Positions 48,129 through 61,040 of a DNA stretch of 64,000 nt are shown one piece after another (position 1 is the stretch's first letter; every line of letters begins with the position of its first letter). A model generated the notes under the pieces. That model was given only the letters and a program-made list of their open reading frames with translations. It searched no databases and was not told the origin of the DNA. The stretch lies in NCBI GenBank assembly GCA_037178675.1, contig JAYMGJ010000157.1, positions 310,001-374,000 on the forward strand. The letters are read 5' to 3'. The position numbers and the translations under genes were made by a program. The DNA comes from Scleroderma bovista (taxonomy: Eukaryota; Basidiomycota; Agaricomycetes; Boletales; Sclerodermataceae).

Positions 48129-51100
48129 TTACGTTCCAAACAACTGCTGTAGCTCGTCCATCCGCCGTTGTAACACCTCCGCTTTGCTGAAGTTCTGCCC
48201 CAAGGTCATGTTGGCCAATTCCGTCTTCTTCCGCTGAACTTCCAGAAGTCGGTCTTCGATGGAATTTTCAATGATAAGCTTGACAGTAGTTACTGGCCGC
48301 GTTTGCCCAAGCCGATGCTAAAAAAATCGATGTGAAAAACATGCACCGGCTATGTGCTAGATCACCCACAATGCGGTCAACAGCTTGATTTTCTACGGCT
48401 GGATTCCTGAAACGAATGAGTAACATCAATATCAACAAGAGAAAAGTTCTCGCATCACACACCAATACGGGTCCATCAGATAAACCCGTTGCGCAGCAGT
48501 GAGGTTGAGACCCACACCACCAGCTTTCAAGCTAACCAAAAGTACTTCGCAGCCAGGGTCATACTTGAGGGCATCCATCGCTCGCGTTCGTTCATCGCGC
48601 TTCATGGTTCCATCCAGTCGATCGTATCGAATGCCTGCTGCTTCTAGCGCATCCTCCACTCTGAAACATGTCATGTCAAGTCACGAGCCGTCGGTTCGTG
48701 CAGAAACATACTTATCGAGCATTGAAGTCCACTGAGAGCTGTACATGGGGAAGTTAGCACGTCCCCAAAAACATCTCCCAATAACTCACAATACCACCGT
48801 CTTGATAACTCCCTCATCCACATGCTTTCCCTCACCATCCACCATCTGTACTTCAATAGACTCTGGATCATAATTCGTGGAGTAGGGGTTCGACTTGGAA
48901 AACTGCATGAGATCACGAAGCAGAGCTTTGACCTTGGTGGATGGCTGGAACTTCTCTACGCCAACTCCTTTTGCCCTCCTCTCCCTCTTTCCAGGTTTTT
49001 TCCTCGGCGGTGCCTCTTGTGTCGAGCAATCCGGACGAACCTGTATGGCATCACAAGGTAAAAGCCCTGTTTGACATGCTGAGCAAGCTCGACATGTGTC
49101 ATGGGGGACATCGGGCCAGCTAGGACATGTACATAGCCGATAGCACGCAAGGCAGAAGAGGTGCAAACAACGGGTTAAGACAAGGCAGGGTACCGAGGGG
49201 CTGCTAGCCCTCGTCGAAGCACGGGATGAGGCCCCTTTGGCCTTCTTGCCACGCTTAGGCGCTGAGGGGCCGTCAAGGTCCATGCCCATCCCACTCTCCG
49301 TCATTTGCTCACGTTCCCCGTTGGTGCAAAGTTCCTCCCCGCACTCGACACACTGTGTTGTCGCTGCTTCCCTAAGTAGCATGACGATCGCGGCCGCACG
49401 AGCTGGGCTTAACCCATCACGTTCGATGGCGGCAACAATGTCTTCGTAACTGCTGAGCTCGGCGGATTGGACGTCGCCCAGCCCCTTTCCCTCCACAAGC
49501 TCAAAGTGGTCGCATATCTGCCGCAGCCGTAGGATTTTCTGCAGAATGCCAACATAGTTTTTCATCACTTCGTTTTTGCTGGAGAGTTCGTTGAACTCCG
49601 CCTTTGACTCCGAGAAAAACTGGTCGTAGACCATTTGCTCATGAGGTTCGAATTTCAAATAACGGAGCTCGTCTCTCCGAGGTGGCAGACTGAGGATCTT
49701 CTTTCCATCGGAAGCTTTGGACTCCTTCGTACGACGAAGGGTAATGCACTTCATGATAGTTTGCAGTCGGACGACCCCAAGAGATTGGCCATATTTGACG
49801 GGCGTGCCAATATATTCCGTCCAGATATTCTTGTCGTCGAGGGGTCCTAGGCGCAGAAACTTGATCAAAGCAAAGACATCGTCGAGTTTGTTCTGAACTG
49901 GGGTACCAGTCAAACAAAGTCGACGATCGGCCACCAAATCACATGAGGCACGGCTGCCGACAGTCCCTGTTTCTTTGATAGAGCTATACAAGATTAAAAA
50001 ATAGGTTTCTAAGCTGAACTTGTAATACGTACTGAGCTTCATCGAGAACGACTCGGAACCAATGGATCATCTGCAAAGGACTTGAGGCTTCAGTCGATCC
50101 ACTAAGATTATAGCACGATTTTTTCCGCTTCATGCCTATTCTCTTCGGCTTGGATATTCGCATGACACCACTATCAGTATCACCGCTTCCAAGTCCCCCA
50201 TCGCTACTTCCGTCATCCTCGTCATCTCCTTCAGTAAAAACGATGCTACGATTCTGCCTCGAGTATTCGGAAGCTAAAGTGGCGTATGTGGTGATGACGG
50301 CATCAAAATCTGCAAGGAAGGCAACATCAGGTCGACGAGAATTTCCATGATACACGTAGACCCGAAACGGTCGGCCGTCTCGCTGACGAGGCGATTTCGC
50401 GGTGATGTTCAGGTCCGAATGTGTGGACGTCTGAGATGCAGGAGGCGTTGAATTCACCGGAGCAGAAGCCGAGGCAGCCGCGGAGCAACTCATCCCGCCT
50501 CCACCAACGACGAAGACCTCCCCTCTCCAGTGTTCTCTGAACTGGTCCTCCCAATTTGAGACCGTGGAAAGGGGACAGATAATTAGTGTTGCCCGACTCT
50601 TGGCCTTGATACGACAGGCGCGTGCATACTCCGCCTCGGCCTTGTCCTGATCTTTGGCCATCTTGCCTTTACCCTTGGCGCTCGACGTTCCATCAGAGAT
50701 ATCGGGCATTCCCCACACACTTCCAGCAAAGTGCGCGGCAGAAAGAGTGTCCTCAAACTTACCGCGGTCTGGAGGGGAAGGGACTTGCAACGGTGAAGAT
50801 GCGAATGTCTCAGCAGAAACTAGGGTGGCTGCAATCAATGAGATGCACGTAATTGTTTTCCCTAATCCCATCTACCAAACTTTGAGTCAACTATTTGGAT
50901 GGAACAGTAATTGACCTTACATCATCAGCCAGGATAGCACCTCTAGCCTCCAGGGGCTCCTGAAAGACCTCCTTCTGAGTCACAATGTGAAACCAGGACT
51001 GCTGTCCAGTGTGGGATTCCAGTCTATATTGCCACAGGGATGAAAACCGCCCATCGGAGCAGCGCTTCTCGCGTTCGCGCTCGAGAAGAAAGGTGAGGGC

Positions 51101-52528
51101 CTTCTTCTGATGGGGATAGAGTGGCGTTCCGACTTCAAATGCTGTTCACCGATAAAAATAAGTTTGTACAAGAAACCGGAAAGACAAGATACACAGTAAA
51201 TTACCGGGTTCGGTCTCCGTGAGTTCGTCCCCACTTTTTAAACTCTTAAACAATTCATCCACTTGGCTTCGTTGGATCTCTAGAGTCTTTCCAGAAACTG
51301 AGGGAGTGGTCCAGCGGGAACTACTACCACCAGGACCCGCGTAGGGAGTACGCGCGGGTAACAAGGCTTGGCGGTGCCCTCCGGGAGGTGGGTTGTGCGG
51401 ATTGAAATAATGATAATTTGAGAGGCGCTGAACATCATGAGGCGGGGAGGGGTGATCAAGGAACAAGCCGCACTGGTGGAGATAATTACCGACGGCGGTG
51501 ATGTTACCCTTGGGAGTGTACACAAGCATTTGCAAGGGCAGAATAGGGAGCTAAGGGGTAGAAAATAAATCGAGGAACAGGATAAAAGTCTCGGTTGCAC
51601 TCACATTTCCCTGGCCACGACGCACTTTGGCGTCCAGTCTAATGAGGCCCTTGCCTAACATCGGACCAAGATGAGAAGCAACCCTTTGTTCAACAACACC
51701 GAAGGCCTCCCCATGGGGAGCATCACCCGATGGGTCTCTAGTCGGCGGGGTCTTGATATGGATGGTTTCTGTTGCACCGGTTTTGTGAGGGTTGTGTTCA
51801 TACTGCAAGCGGACGTTCACCCAATCACCGTCGGGCGGTGGCGCTATGTCTTGCGACTGGATATAATGTACTGGGTAAAGGACTAGAGCAGTGACAGTAA
51901 GTTGCCCAATACAAACGGGGGTCTTCGGTGGAAGGTCATCCGATAGCGTGTTTGGCACAGAGGGGTGCGGACGCGGGGACAATGGAGGAGAGGGGGAGTT
52001 GGTAAGGTCGATCACCTGGTCGTGGGGGTGAGTAGAATACGGCGAATATGTAGGAGTATGCAGTGGTAACGTGCGAGGGATTGGTGGGGGAGAATAAGGT
52101 GAAGGAGCAGGAATTTGTGAGCGCATAGAATTAGGATGATAAAAATGTGGGTTGGAAGGGCCTGGAAAGCCGGGGCGGGACTGAGGGGGCGGATATGCTG
52201 AGGAAAATGATTGCTGTTGTGGTGGAGAAAATACAGGTGGGTTCACCGGAGACCTTGGGATGTGCGATTGAATTGCCTGTTGTTGTTGCTGCTGCTGCTG
52301 TTGCTGGACCGCAGAGCGAATCGGGTCAAAGAAAGTCGTCGACCTTGGCGGTAATGGGGGTGGTTCGGGTCTTTGGATCCTGCGCAAAGAGTCGGCATGT
52401 AGTCCAGCAGAGGCGTGATGGGAATCATCGTCGTCTAGAGTCAAATCTATGTGATTGGACTGGCCGAATGGCGAAATGGACAAGTTGGACATGGATGGTG
52501 TGGAATGGGCTGCTGCGTGGGTTGCCAT
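48129..52528 (-). CDS. SNF2-family ATPase with RING finger (Rad5/HLTF/Uls1-like)
   Basis: The N-terminus from 52528 is low complexity with two likely SUMO-interacting motifs (HIDLTLDDDDS, QVIDLTNS) and a ten-glutamine run. The ATPase starts with a Q-like PLYPHQKKALTFLLERE, GAILADD, then DMGLGKT (Walker A) across an intron. ATLIICPLSTVSNWEDQF and VVLDEAQ-SIK follow, with RRLCLTGTPVQNKLDD and ITLRRTKES. Between the two helicase lobes is a RING-type set: CVEC, then CLHLFCLAC and CRACSAC. Lobe two has YDRLDGTMKRDERTRAMD, VLLVSLKAGGVGLNLT and HRLGQTRPV, ending QQLFGT at 48129. This order (RING inserted between lobes, SIMs) suits SUMO-targeted or DNA-damage-tolerance SNF2 proteins. Ubiquitin-ligase activity is inferred. 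Confidence 0.88.
52277..52306 (-). repeat. Poly-glutamine codon run
   Basis: Ten consecutive glutamine codons (CAA and CAG mixed) inside the first exon of the SNF2 gene. Mixed codons suggest some stability against slippage. Confidence 0.9.
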
Positions 52529-52929
52529 TGCTCATTGGGGCGGGAGTGAAGACAGGCTGGGGACTGGATGGTCTGGCTCAGCGCTAATGGCGAGCTGGCA
52601 AAAAAGCTGCATACCCGCTACCATTGCATCAACTTTGTACTAGCGAACGGCAGTCCAGTCTGAGTCAGCAGACTGGATTGCCTCGGACTACCACTAATTC
52701 TACTGGCTACACATTATTCCACCCCTCCCTATATATCCCTCCACGATATTAGTTGTGTCCATTGTCAGTCTCCCGCAGTAGTGCTGTCCAAGTATGCCGC
52801 AGTCTCATCCTCTAAACGAATGAGGGAGAGTGAACAAGACTGCGGAATGCTCAGAAAGCACGACTGTGAGACTGTCATCATCCGCCTTTGGTGACGTCAG
52901 TCATGTCAGTTAGATGGCTTTTTCCGGAT
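52529..52929. promoter_or_regulatory. Promoter interval of the SNF2 gene
   Basis: These 401 bp lie between the start of the SNF2 gene and the stop of the RNase III-like gene, both minus strand. A sequence like TATATATCC on the plus strand near 52731 and its surroundings are AT-rich. No ORF is supported. Confidence 0.4.
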
Positions 52930-54154
52930 TCAAGAGTACGCACGGGGTGCCCAACCCATCGCATAGTATGCCGTTCTGGCAGCTTGCTCTTTCGCGAGCT
53001 GTTTACTTGACCCTGACCCTTTCCCCCTTTCAATCCCATTCACTTTAGGTATTACGCAGTTGAGCCTATCATACGCCCCTCAGACTAGCAACTGCGCTCA
53101 CCGATACATGCTACATTCCATTTCCCTGCATGCGGGGGCCCAATAAATGTTGCAGGATACTCGACGCTCAAACCACGCTGCGATGCTGTTTGATTGAACA
53201 ACGGTAAAAAGGCAAGATGTGGTTGGGCGGGTGCAAGAGGGTTGGAAGTGAACGGTGGTTGGGGCGGCGGCGGCGGCTGCGGGGGCAATGGCGGTGGAGC
53301 ACTCAGAGGTTGTGCCGGTTGATTGGCATAAGGATTGTAGTGTCTGGGGAATTCGAAGGCCGCTTTGGGTGGAGGGGTAAGTTTCATCGGAAGCGCCGAG
53401 AGTCCCGGTGCAGGTTCCTCGACTTTAACCCGCTTCCCAGCCTGTTCTTCGAACTCATCGGGGCCAAGTTCAATGGAGTGGAATTCTTCGAATGCGTCAG
53501 TGGTGAGTCGAAGTAGGGCACCGATCCATTTTTGCACGTCACCAAGCCCACGCTCTTCGAAGACAGCAGCGAGATACGCGAGAAACAAGAGCCGCCCTTG
53601 CTGGACCCCAGAGTTAGAGTCCATAGTGTGTTATCCATCAAAGTAGAATCACGTACCTCAGGTTCTTGGACCAACGATTGGAAGGCGGGATCGTACCGCA
53701 GCTCACCTCGTAAACAGTACAATTTCGACCAAGTATCAATGTTCTCCTTCGACAGCAACGCCCGCCTCTGGGCCTTGTGAGGGTTACTATGCGTACCCAT
53801 GCTTGAGTTCCCTTGGCTCACCTCTATTGTCTCCTTCCGCAGCTTCGGTTTCCTGCAGAATAACAATTGGGTGGTGATCATCTCCAAAATATGGTGTCCA
53901 AGCACAGATAGACGTTCATTGTCTTGGTATGTGGCATGGCACGCCAGTCGCAGCGATGCATGGGTGAACACATCGAGGATAATCTGGCTCGAAAGTTTGG
54001 GCAGATCTGGCCAATTCACGGCATTCGGTGGGTCGAAGGTGACCGATCGATGACGCTTGCGAGAACTGTAGCTCACGCTGGGCTCTGGAGACATATCGGT
54101 TTCCATGGCTGATGGATCGGCGATATGGCTTCGGAGTCGGGGAGTGAGCACCAT
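52930..54154 (-). CDS. RNase III-like protein with dsRNA-binding domain, probably non-catalytic
   Basis: The N-terminal half resembles an RNase III fold: QIILDVFTHASLRL, YQDNERLSVLGHHILEMI, SKENIDTWSKLYCL, GRLLFLAYLAAVFEERGL. A proline-rich linker (PPPLPPQPPPPPQPP) follows. The C-terminal part is a dsRNA-binding domain. VEYPATFIGPPHAGKW and NVACI join across an intron (53043-53101) to VNGIERGKGSGSSKQLAKE and QAARTAYYAMGW, with the stop at 52930. The catalytic signature is altered: where active enzymes have RLEFLGD, this has RLSVLGH, and the later D-x-x-E helix is also lost. It is therefore likely an RNA-binding, non-cleaving relative, comparable in kind to mitoribosomal mL44/L3 proteins. The start at 54154 is not certain. 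Confidence 0.75.
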
Positions 54155-54306
54155 CAGGAATGAGTCGGAGCTACACCGGAAACACGGACGCAGTGATCAA
54201 GTACATGATTCGTCAGCAACGGAGCCGAGCCAGCTAATGTATCAAATAGGGTGGAATGAATCTACCATTACTATATACTACCTTGCACACTCAGTCCCAC
54301 ACCAGT

Positions 54307-57300
54307 TCAGCGCGTCGCCCCATCCCCTCGTCGGATTCGTTTGTCGAGCACGCGTCTAAGACGCCTGACTATGGATCCATCATTCACGTCACCAGAAAAT
54401 TGCACGAGCAGCTTCTCGATGCTAAAAGGGGTGCGATTACAGACGTGCCCAGCTCTGTATAACCCTCGTACCTTTCTGTCGTCGCCCCAGCTACTAGTGG
54501 ACAGGCCTTGACAAGATGCCAAGGTCCACTACAAATTGCACAACTTTGTGATTCATTTTGTTTATGTTTCTTGGACGACGAAGCTTGCGGGTGAGGAGGG
54601 GTTGGGCGCTTTGATGGAAGCATGGGCGGAGGTATCTTCTTGTCGGCCGACTGCTCGAACCGTACGGTACCATTTGGCGGAGGCATGGAAGTGGGCATGT
54701 TTGGCTTCTCGCCAGTCTGTTGCACGAAACGTAAAGGATCTGTGGGCGCGGACGGTGCCGACGATCGATGTTCGTTGACTTGGAAGTTTCGTTGTTTGGG
54801 CTGGGGCTCAGAAACCCTCTTCGATGTCAACTTCGCCTTCTTGACATGTTTTCTCGGCTGGTCAAAAATCAAATGCCACTGGCCCCGGCGACGCAGCTCT
54901 TCGTCGATCGCATCAATTGCAGCTTCCTGTATCTCGATGATGAAGACAATGCGGTGCAAAGTTGATCTTCTACTTACTCTTGTCGGCACTGGTTCGTCAT
55001 TTGAACAGAGTAGGATCTTGCGGTACTCCAACAAGTTAGCGACATCATCAGTCATTGCGCACACCCCTGGTCCATGAACCTCGCCGCACAAGCCACAGGG
55101 CAGGACATCGTCTCGGGTGGTGGATTGTGTCTGTATCTGGGTATCACTTTCTCGTCGGTGTAAATCCCGCTCGAGTTTCAACAAGAGTGCGGGGTCTACG
55201 TTCATGGAAGAATCCGTCTCATCGCCAGGTGCGGACTCAGCATACGCATCGGAGTCGGATGATATCCCGGATTTGGGTGGCCGGTGCTTGTTCTTCGAGT
55301 TACTTTTGCGGGCACGTGGGGTATCCTCAAGACCCTCTATGTAGTCCAATTCCTGCTGGAATAGAGTAAGTGGTCCAGAGATGTCCCGGAAAAACCAATA
55401 GCCAACCTGGGGGAATGTAGCGGCCGCCTTGCGACGAACTCCACGGCCCATCACTTCCTTTTCCTGGGCCACATTCTTTGTTGCTGCTATACGTTCCAGA
55501 GCTTGAGCCCACGAATCATCCCGTGAAACATCCTGTGCATCGTCGCCAATGTCTTCAAGTACATCCTTGTCTGCAGCCCAAACTTTTGCAAAGCTGAATT
55601 TCAAACCAGACTCCTTAGCAACGTCATCCTTTTCTCCTTCGATCTCAGTCTTTTCAATGAGTTTATCAAGGTCGGTATCGGTGTCTAAACCAGTTCGTGA
55701 GTACCCGTCAATCACAAAAGAGGAGGGAATACTAACACACTATGTCTCGGGAGTTTTGATCATCTTCAAAGAGAGCCTTGGCTCCGAAAGTGAGGATCGA
55801 TTTCAAGTCATCACTGCCGTTTTCATCATCGTCCATCTTCTGGACAATAAGGTGATCGAGAACAAGTTTCTTCTTGCCAGTTTGCATTATTCTTTCTTGA
55901 AGGGGATTGGTAATCAATTCCTACAGCGATGGTGAAGCTTACCCTCAGCAGAATCTTTGACCATCAGCTTAAAAACAAGGCAAGTCTTCTGTTGACCATA
56001 ACGATGAGAACGGGCGATCGCCTAAACTAGAAATCAGCATGTTGTCATAAACATCGAGAGGTCTCTGACTTGCAAGTCCTGCTCATATTAATGAATTATG
56101 GGTTTAGGTTCCAAGAACAAAGCAGGCACCTGATGTGGATTGAAGTCTGGATCAAAAATGATCACGGTATCCGCCGTGTACAGGTTGATACCGACGCCCC
56201 CCGCGCGCGTAGTAAGGATGTATATAAAGATGTCGGAGTCGGGCTTATTAAATTCATCCATGCCTTTCTGTCTAATGCTTTGCTTCGTGTCACCGTCCTA
56301 GACACAAAGTCAGCTAACAGTAGGTGTGAAGAGCTTACACATACCAGTCGCAAATACTTGTAGCCCTCGCCTATTAGGAAGTCCTCCACGATATTAAGTG
56401 CGATAACAAACTTGAAAGACAAAATGAGAAATTACTCACCAAAAAATTCGAATGATACTCACCTGGCTGAAAAGTAAAATTCGATGACCTCGTGCCTTCA
56501 GCCTGGGCAGTAAACCTCTCAGTAACCGAAGCTTCGCGCTTGCGCTGATCAACCTCTCATGGGCCTCCGAAGAAGCAAGGTCACGAGGCTCTATCGTATC
56601 TGAGATAAGGTATGGGTGTTGCAAGCATCTGACAACATTAGCACGTCAGGGCAAAGTCGAAGAGAAAGACTCACTTCCGCAGTTGCATTAGTATGTTGCT
56701 CATTTTAGATTTGATTCCTAGATGGCGACCTTGTGCCGTGGCGGCTGATGGTTGTATGAGAGTCCTGAGAATATCCAGGTTCTGACCTGTAAGACAAGTC
56801 AGCTATACTCGACATCATAAACATAGCACACACTAAGGATTGAGCGATATATCTCCTTTTGCAACGGTGCCATCGAAACAGGAACAATAACTTCGTTCTA
56901 ACGAACGCGAACTTAGTACCACAAACGCAGCACAAGGGCTGTTCACTAACCTTGGGGGGGAGCTGGAGGACATCACTCTTGATACGGCGCAGGAAATACG
57001 GCTTCAATCTCGTATGCAATTGACGGACTAAATCTTCAGTCAGCTCTTCGTATTCCTTGGTAAGACTTTCAAGGTCTGTCCATTCATCAGGGTCGAGAAA
57101 GTTCATTAAGTTGAAAAGTTCCCGAATGTTGTTGTTTAATGGGGTCTGAAAAGAAAGGTGAGCTCGACCAATGGTCTAATATATAGGCTCACTCCAGTCA
57201 TGATAATGCGATGCATGACATTCATCTCATTGAGCTTCCGAAACAACAAGCTATTGTCGCTCTTGACTGTAACGTGCCACATTTAGGAACTTCGCTATGG

Positions 57301-60300
57301 ATGCAAGAGGAACACGACTCACGCCGTTGTCCTTCGTCCACAATTAAGACTTCCCATCGAGGCATTCTCTTGAAAACGAGAGAAAAATGATTACCGGTGA
57401 CGGTCTCATAAGTGGTGATCAGTACGTGGAACTTCGGCTCGCTCTTTGCTGACCCATGGTAAAGTTCATATTTGATGACGATCTCCCTTGATTTAGCTTC
57501 ACCACAAAACGGCACCACTCTAAGCATCGGTGCCCAACGAGAGAACTCTCGAACCCAATTAGTGATTGTGGAGTTGGGAACCACAACCAAGGCGGGAGCC
57601 GCTTTGAACTTGCCAATCACCATGCCAAGAAATGTGACTATCTGCACAGTTTTTCCCTGATGGAGAAGTCTAAATGGAAAGATTACAATAGGTCATGGCT
57701 TCACTCACGAGGCCCATTTCGTCAGCTAGTATACATGGCTGCTGATTCCACCAATTATCACAAAGCCAATTAAACCCATCGATCTGACAAATGATTTTGC
57801 ATGACTATAACACAGACTGGGGAGACCACGAACCTGGAACTTCATCAACTTTAGCTGGTTGCTCTGGCCCAAATCTGGCTGCTGGTCTGTTTGTGAATCG
57901 ATCGCGTATCGACCATAGCCATCTGGGGCTCGTTTTTCGAGTTTCTCGATATCCTTGCGAGATTTAACAACAAAAACATCGCGAGACTGCAAGAAGGCCG
58001 ACAAAGCAGTTTCGAAGGCGTGATATCCAGGCTCTCCGGGACGAGGCGGCGAGTCCCAGGTTGCTGTAGCAGTCAAGGTAGTTATTTGCTGTATCTCTGC
58101 AACCAGACGACATACCTTCCTCGTATCCGAGATCGTCCCACTTGATGAACGCCCAAACGACCTGATTGATCTGCTTTATGTTCAACTTCTGCTTTGTCCT
58201 AGCCTCCCACTCATCTACGGATTCCAGTAAAGCATCATCCGGTTGCTCGCCATCTTCAAACGCGCGGTCTAACTGTGACTGAAGGCCCTGGCGTAAGGGG
58301 TTTTCCTCTTCGTCATCGCTGACCATGGCAAGCTTCCGCTGAGAGCGTCCTTTCTTAGATCCAGTTGGTGGGTGCCACAGTTGAACATCTAAGATACGAT
58401 CGACTGTCTTCCAGGCCGGAGGAATTCGAAGTTGCGCATCTTTCAGTGGTTCAGGGGAAGAACTCGCCGGTTTAACCTCATGCTGAGCCATGTCAATGGC
58501 ATCGCCCCCAGGTTCAAAAGCGATAGCTTGCGGGTCTGGATCAACGTGCATATCTTCAGAATCAGCTACTAGCTCGTCCAGCAGTTCAACTTTTGGGCCA
58601 GTGGCCAGAAAGTTTTTCAGCTTCGCAAAGTATGTGGAGACGAGCCACATATGTGGGACCCATTGAACCCTTCGATAGCTTCGGCCCGCCCACTTCACAA
58701 GATACTCCCTCGGAAGGCTAGTCTTGATATCTGGGGAAGATTTGGGCTCGACCGCATCAACTGGATAAGGGCGCCAAGCGAGGATTTTGTCCAGAGGATA
58801 CACAAATGATGCACAGTCAGCGCATTGCCAGCCGTTTTCTACCTGATAGTAAAGTGCCCGCTCTGCATTCGAAGAAGGCGGTAATTCATTATGAGGAGTA
58901 GGCAGATGCTCATAGTGAGTGAGCCGTTTACATGAGAGGCAGCGGAAAAGGAGTTCTCTCGAAAGGTTGAAGGTGCTATCACTTAAAGGCGTAATGTTAG
59001 TGGGATGTTCACCGGCCTCTGGGGCAAGGATCGGTTGCATGGAATCGCTCTTCAAGACGGTTGCACCTTGAATAGGTGGCTGACGGAATACGGACGCATC
59101 GGGCTCCAGGGCTACTTCGCCACACTCCATGCACATCCCCCCCTTCATGCAAAGACCACAAAGGAATTCTGTGGTTTGGTCGATGTGAAGATTCTTTCTA
59201 TCCGGCAATATGCCGGGCGTAGGTCCCCTGTCTAGGGAATCTTCACCATGCCCAGCCTTCCGCTCCTCATTATCGCGAGAGCAAGCAGCTCTTGTAATTT
59301 CCTCCCTTTGAGTTCTCGCTAGGCACCGCCAGTGAGCTGCCACAGGACATTTGAGGCTTGGGGTAGGGTCAGAGAGTATTTGAACAGATATCGGAACGCC
59401 CTTACCATCGAACCCAACCGCCCATACTCTGAATGCGTTCCTCTTCGCCACCTTCTAGATCCGTATCTGCATCAGGGGACTTCTTGTGGCGACCCCGTTT
59501 GGGTTTTTTCGCTGCTTTCAGCAGTACGTGAGCAGGGCCTCTGTGGCATTTCTCGCAAATATCCCTGTGTGCACGAAGTGGTTCGGTAGATTCTTCGTTA
59601 TATGCATCAAATTCAAGATCATTGATGTCACGAAAATGGCCATAAGCGGGGCGAGACGTAGCTGGGCGACGTTGTTTACGCTTCTTCCCGACATCTGGCT
59701 TCGCTTTGTCTAGGCCTTGGTCATACGTCTCGTCGTCTATATCTTCGATCCCCTCATCTAGCGGGTCGTCATCAAGATTTAAGCGTGCGCCTTTCCTCGT
59801 ACGCGTCGACCGCCTTGCAGGAATTGGCTCTTCTTCTGCGTCGCTTTCACCATATCCTCCTAAATCATCACCCGAGTCCGAAAGCGCCTGTGGCTGCATT
59901 CGCCTGCTTCGTAACTTCTTTGGGCTGAAGGGGAGCTTGCTCTGCTTCATACCCTTGCTTCTTGTGTTTGGCCTGTGTTTAGAAGGTTCGCGGATGTAGT
60001 CTTCGTCATCGCTGCCGTCAGGATCTTCCTCCGTAAGCGACGATACCTCAGCATCTGAACTCAAATAGTGGGACCCGCCACCGAAGGATGTCCTCAGCGT
60101 AGCAGAAGCTCCGTTTATGGTGACTATATGCTTGATTCGCGACTTCTCCTGAACAGCGCTAGATGAAGGATCGAAAGGGACGAGGGAGCCGTCCATTTTC
60201 TTTCTCTCTGAAGAAACAAGGTCAACACTGCTTCATGAGGACGGAGTTAGACGTACCATACGCAGCAACAAGATCCCCATACTGAGCCTTGAATTCCACA

Positions 60301-60664
60301 GCAGGAAACTGTACGAGGCTAAGAGAATATGACAGGAATGGTAATGTTGCAGGCATACCTTGTGCGCAAGGCCATCTATAAAACGCACGTAATAATACAA
60401 TGTGCGGCCGTCGCGCCATTCACCCACCACGGCTTCGAGATCATCGCGAACAAAATCTACGCCGTCTTTGAAGGTATCTGGTACAGCTTCATAAAGCTCC
60501 TTCTGAAAAGAAGGGGGACGAGGTATTTCTATATGAAAAGCGAGCTTTTCACTTCTCGCGTTTGCAAAGGGGACTACAGTCGTGCCCACGGCGACTGGAG
60601 AATCGAAGTGGTTTGGAGGTTTGGAGAGCTGTATAGGATCTGGACTAGACTGCTGTTCGTCCAT
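54307..60664 (-). CDS. Mit1/CHD-like chromatin remodelling ATPase
   Basis: A large SNF2-class remodeller with N-terminal zinc-binding and chromo-like regions. In order: [13 protein letters not shown] (possible chromo-like start), an acidic Ser-rich region, PHD-like cysteine sets ([55 protein letters not shown]), chromodomain-like [18 protein letters not shown] and [13 protein letters not shown]. The ATPase follows: [44 protein letters not shown] and VLIVDEGQ, a DEGQ in place of DEAH. The C-terminus carries zinc-knuckle-like [13 protein letters not shown] and [14 protein letters not shown]. The last intron (near 54433-54481) leads to [17 protein letters not shown], stop at 54307. The order resembles fission-yeast Mit1 of the SHREC silencing complex. 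The start may be 60730 instead. Confidence 0.88.
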
Positions 60665-61040
60665 GGTATGCTGCCTCTGGAGAAGAGCGACTTCGAGGAC
60701 GCTTTGGACACGCGTCGATGTACGCTGCACAAGCGAGTCGCGCGAGACACGAGACTAATTCTCCTTTGTCAACAATTACATAATGGTCACGTGGGATGCC
60801 TCCATAACCTCTGTTACTACAGTAATTCTTGAATCGTAGTTCAATGGTACGCTGACGATACGCGCTTCAAGTTGAGGGTACCACTAGCTATAGTACTGGT
60901 TTTCCAGCATATCTTTGTTTGAATGGGGCGCACAGCTGAGCGAAGACAGGGGCGAAATCCACATTAGTCATCCGGCACAGCCACTACACTGCTGGACGGC
61001 CGTGGATGTTCACTGGGACTTATGCCCTACATTCCAAGGA
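60665..61040. promoter_or_regulatory. Divergent region, Mit1-like gene / SEC8
   Basis: These 376 bp separate two diverging starts. Both promoters must be here. Open frames present lack an ATG or any recognisable content. Confidence 0.4.
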
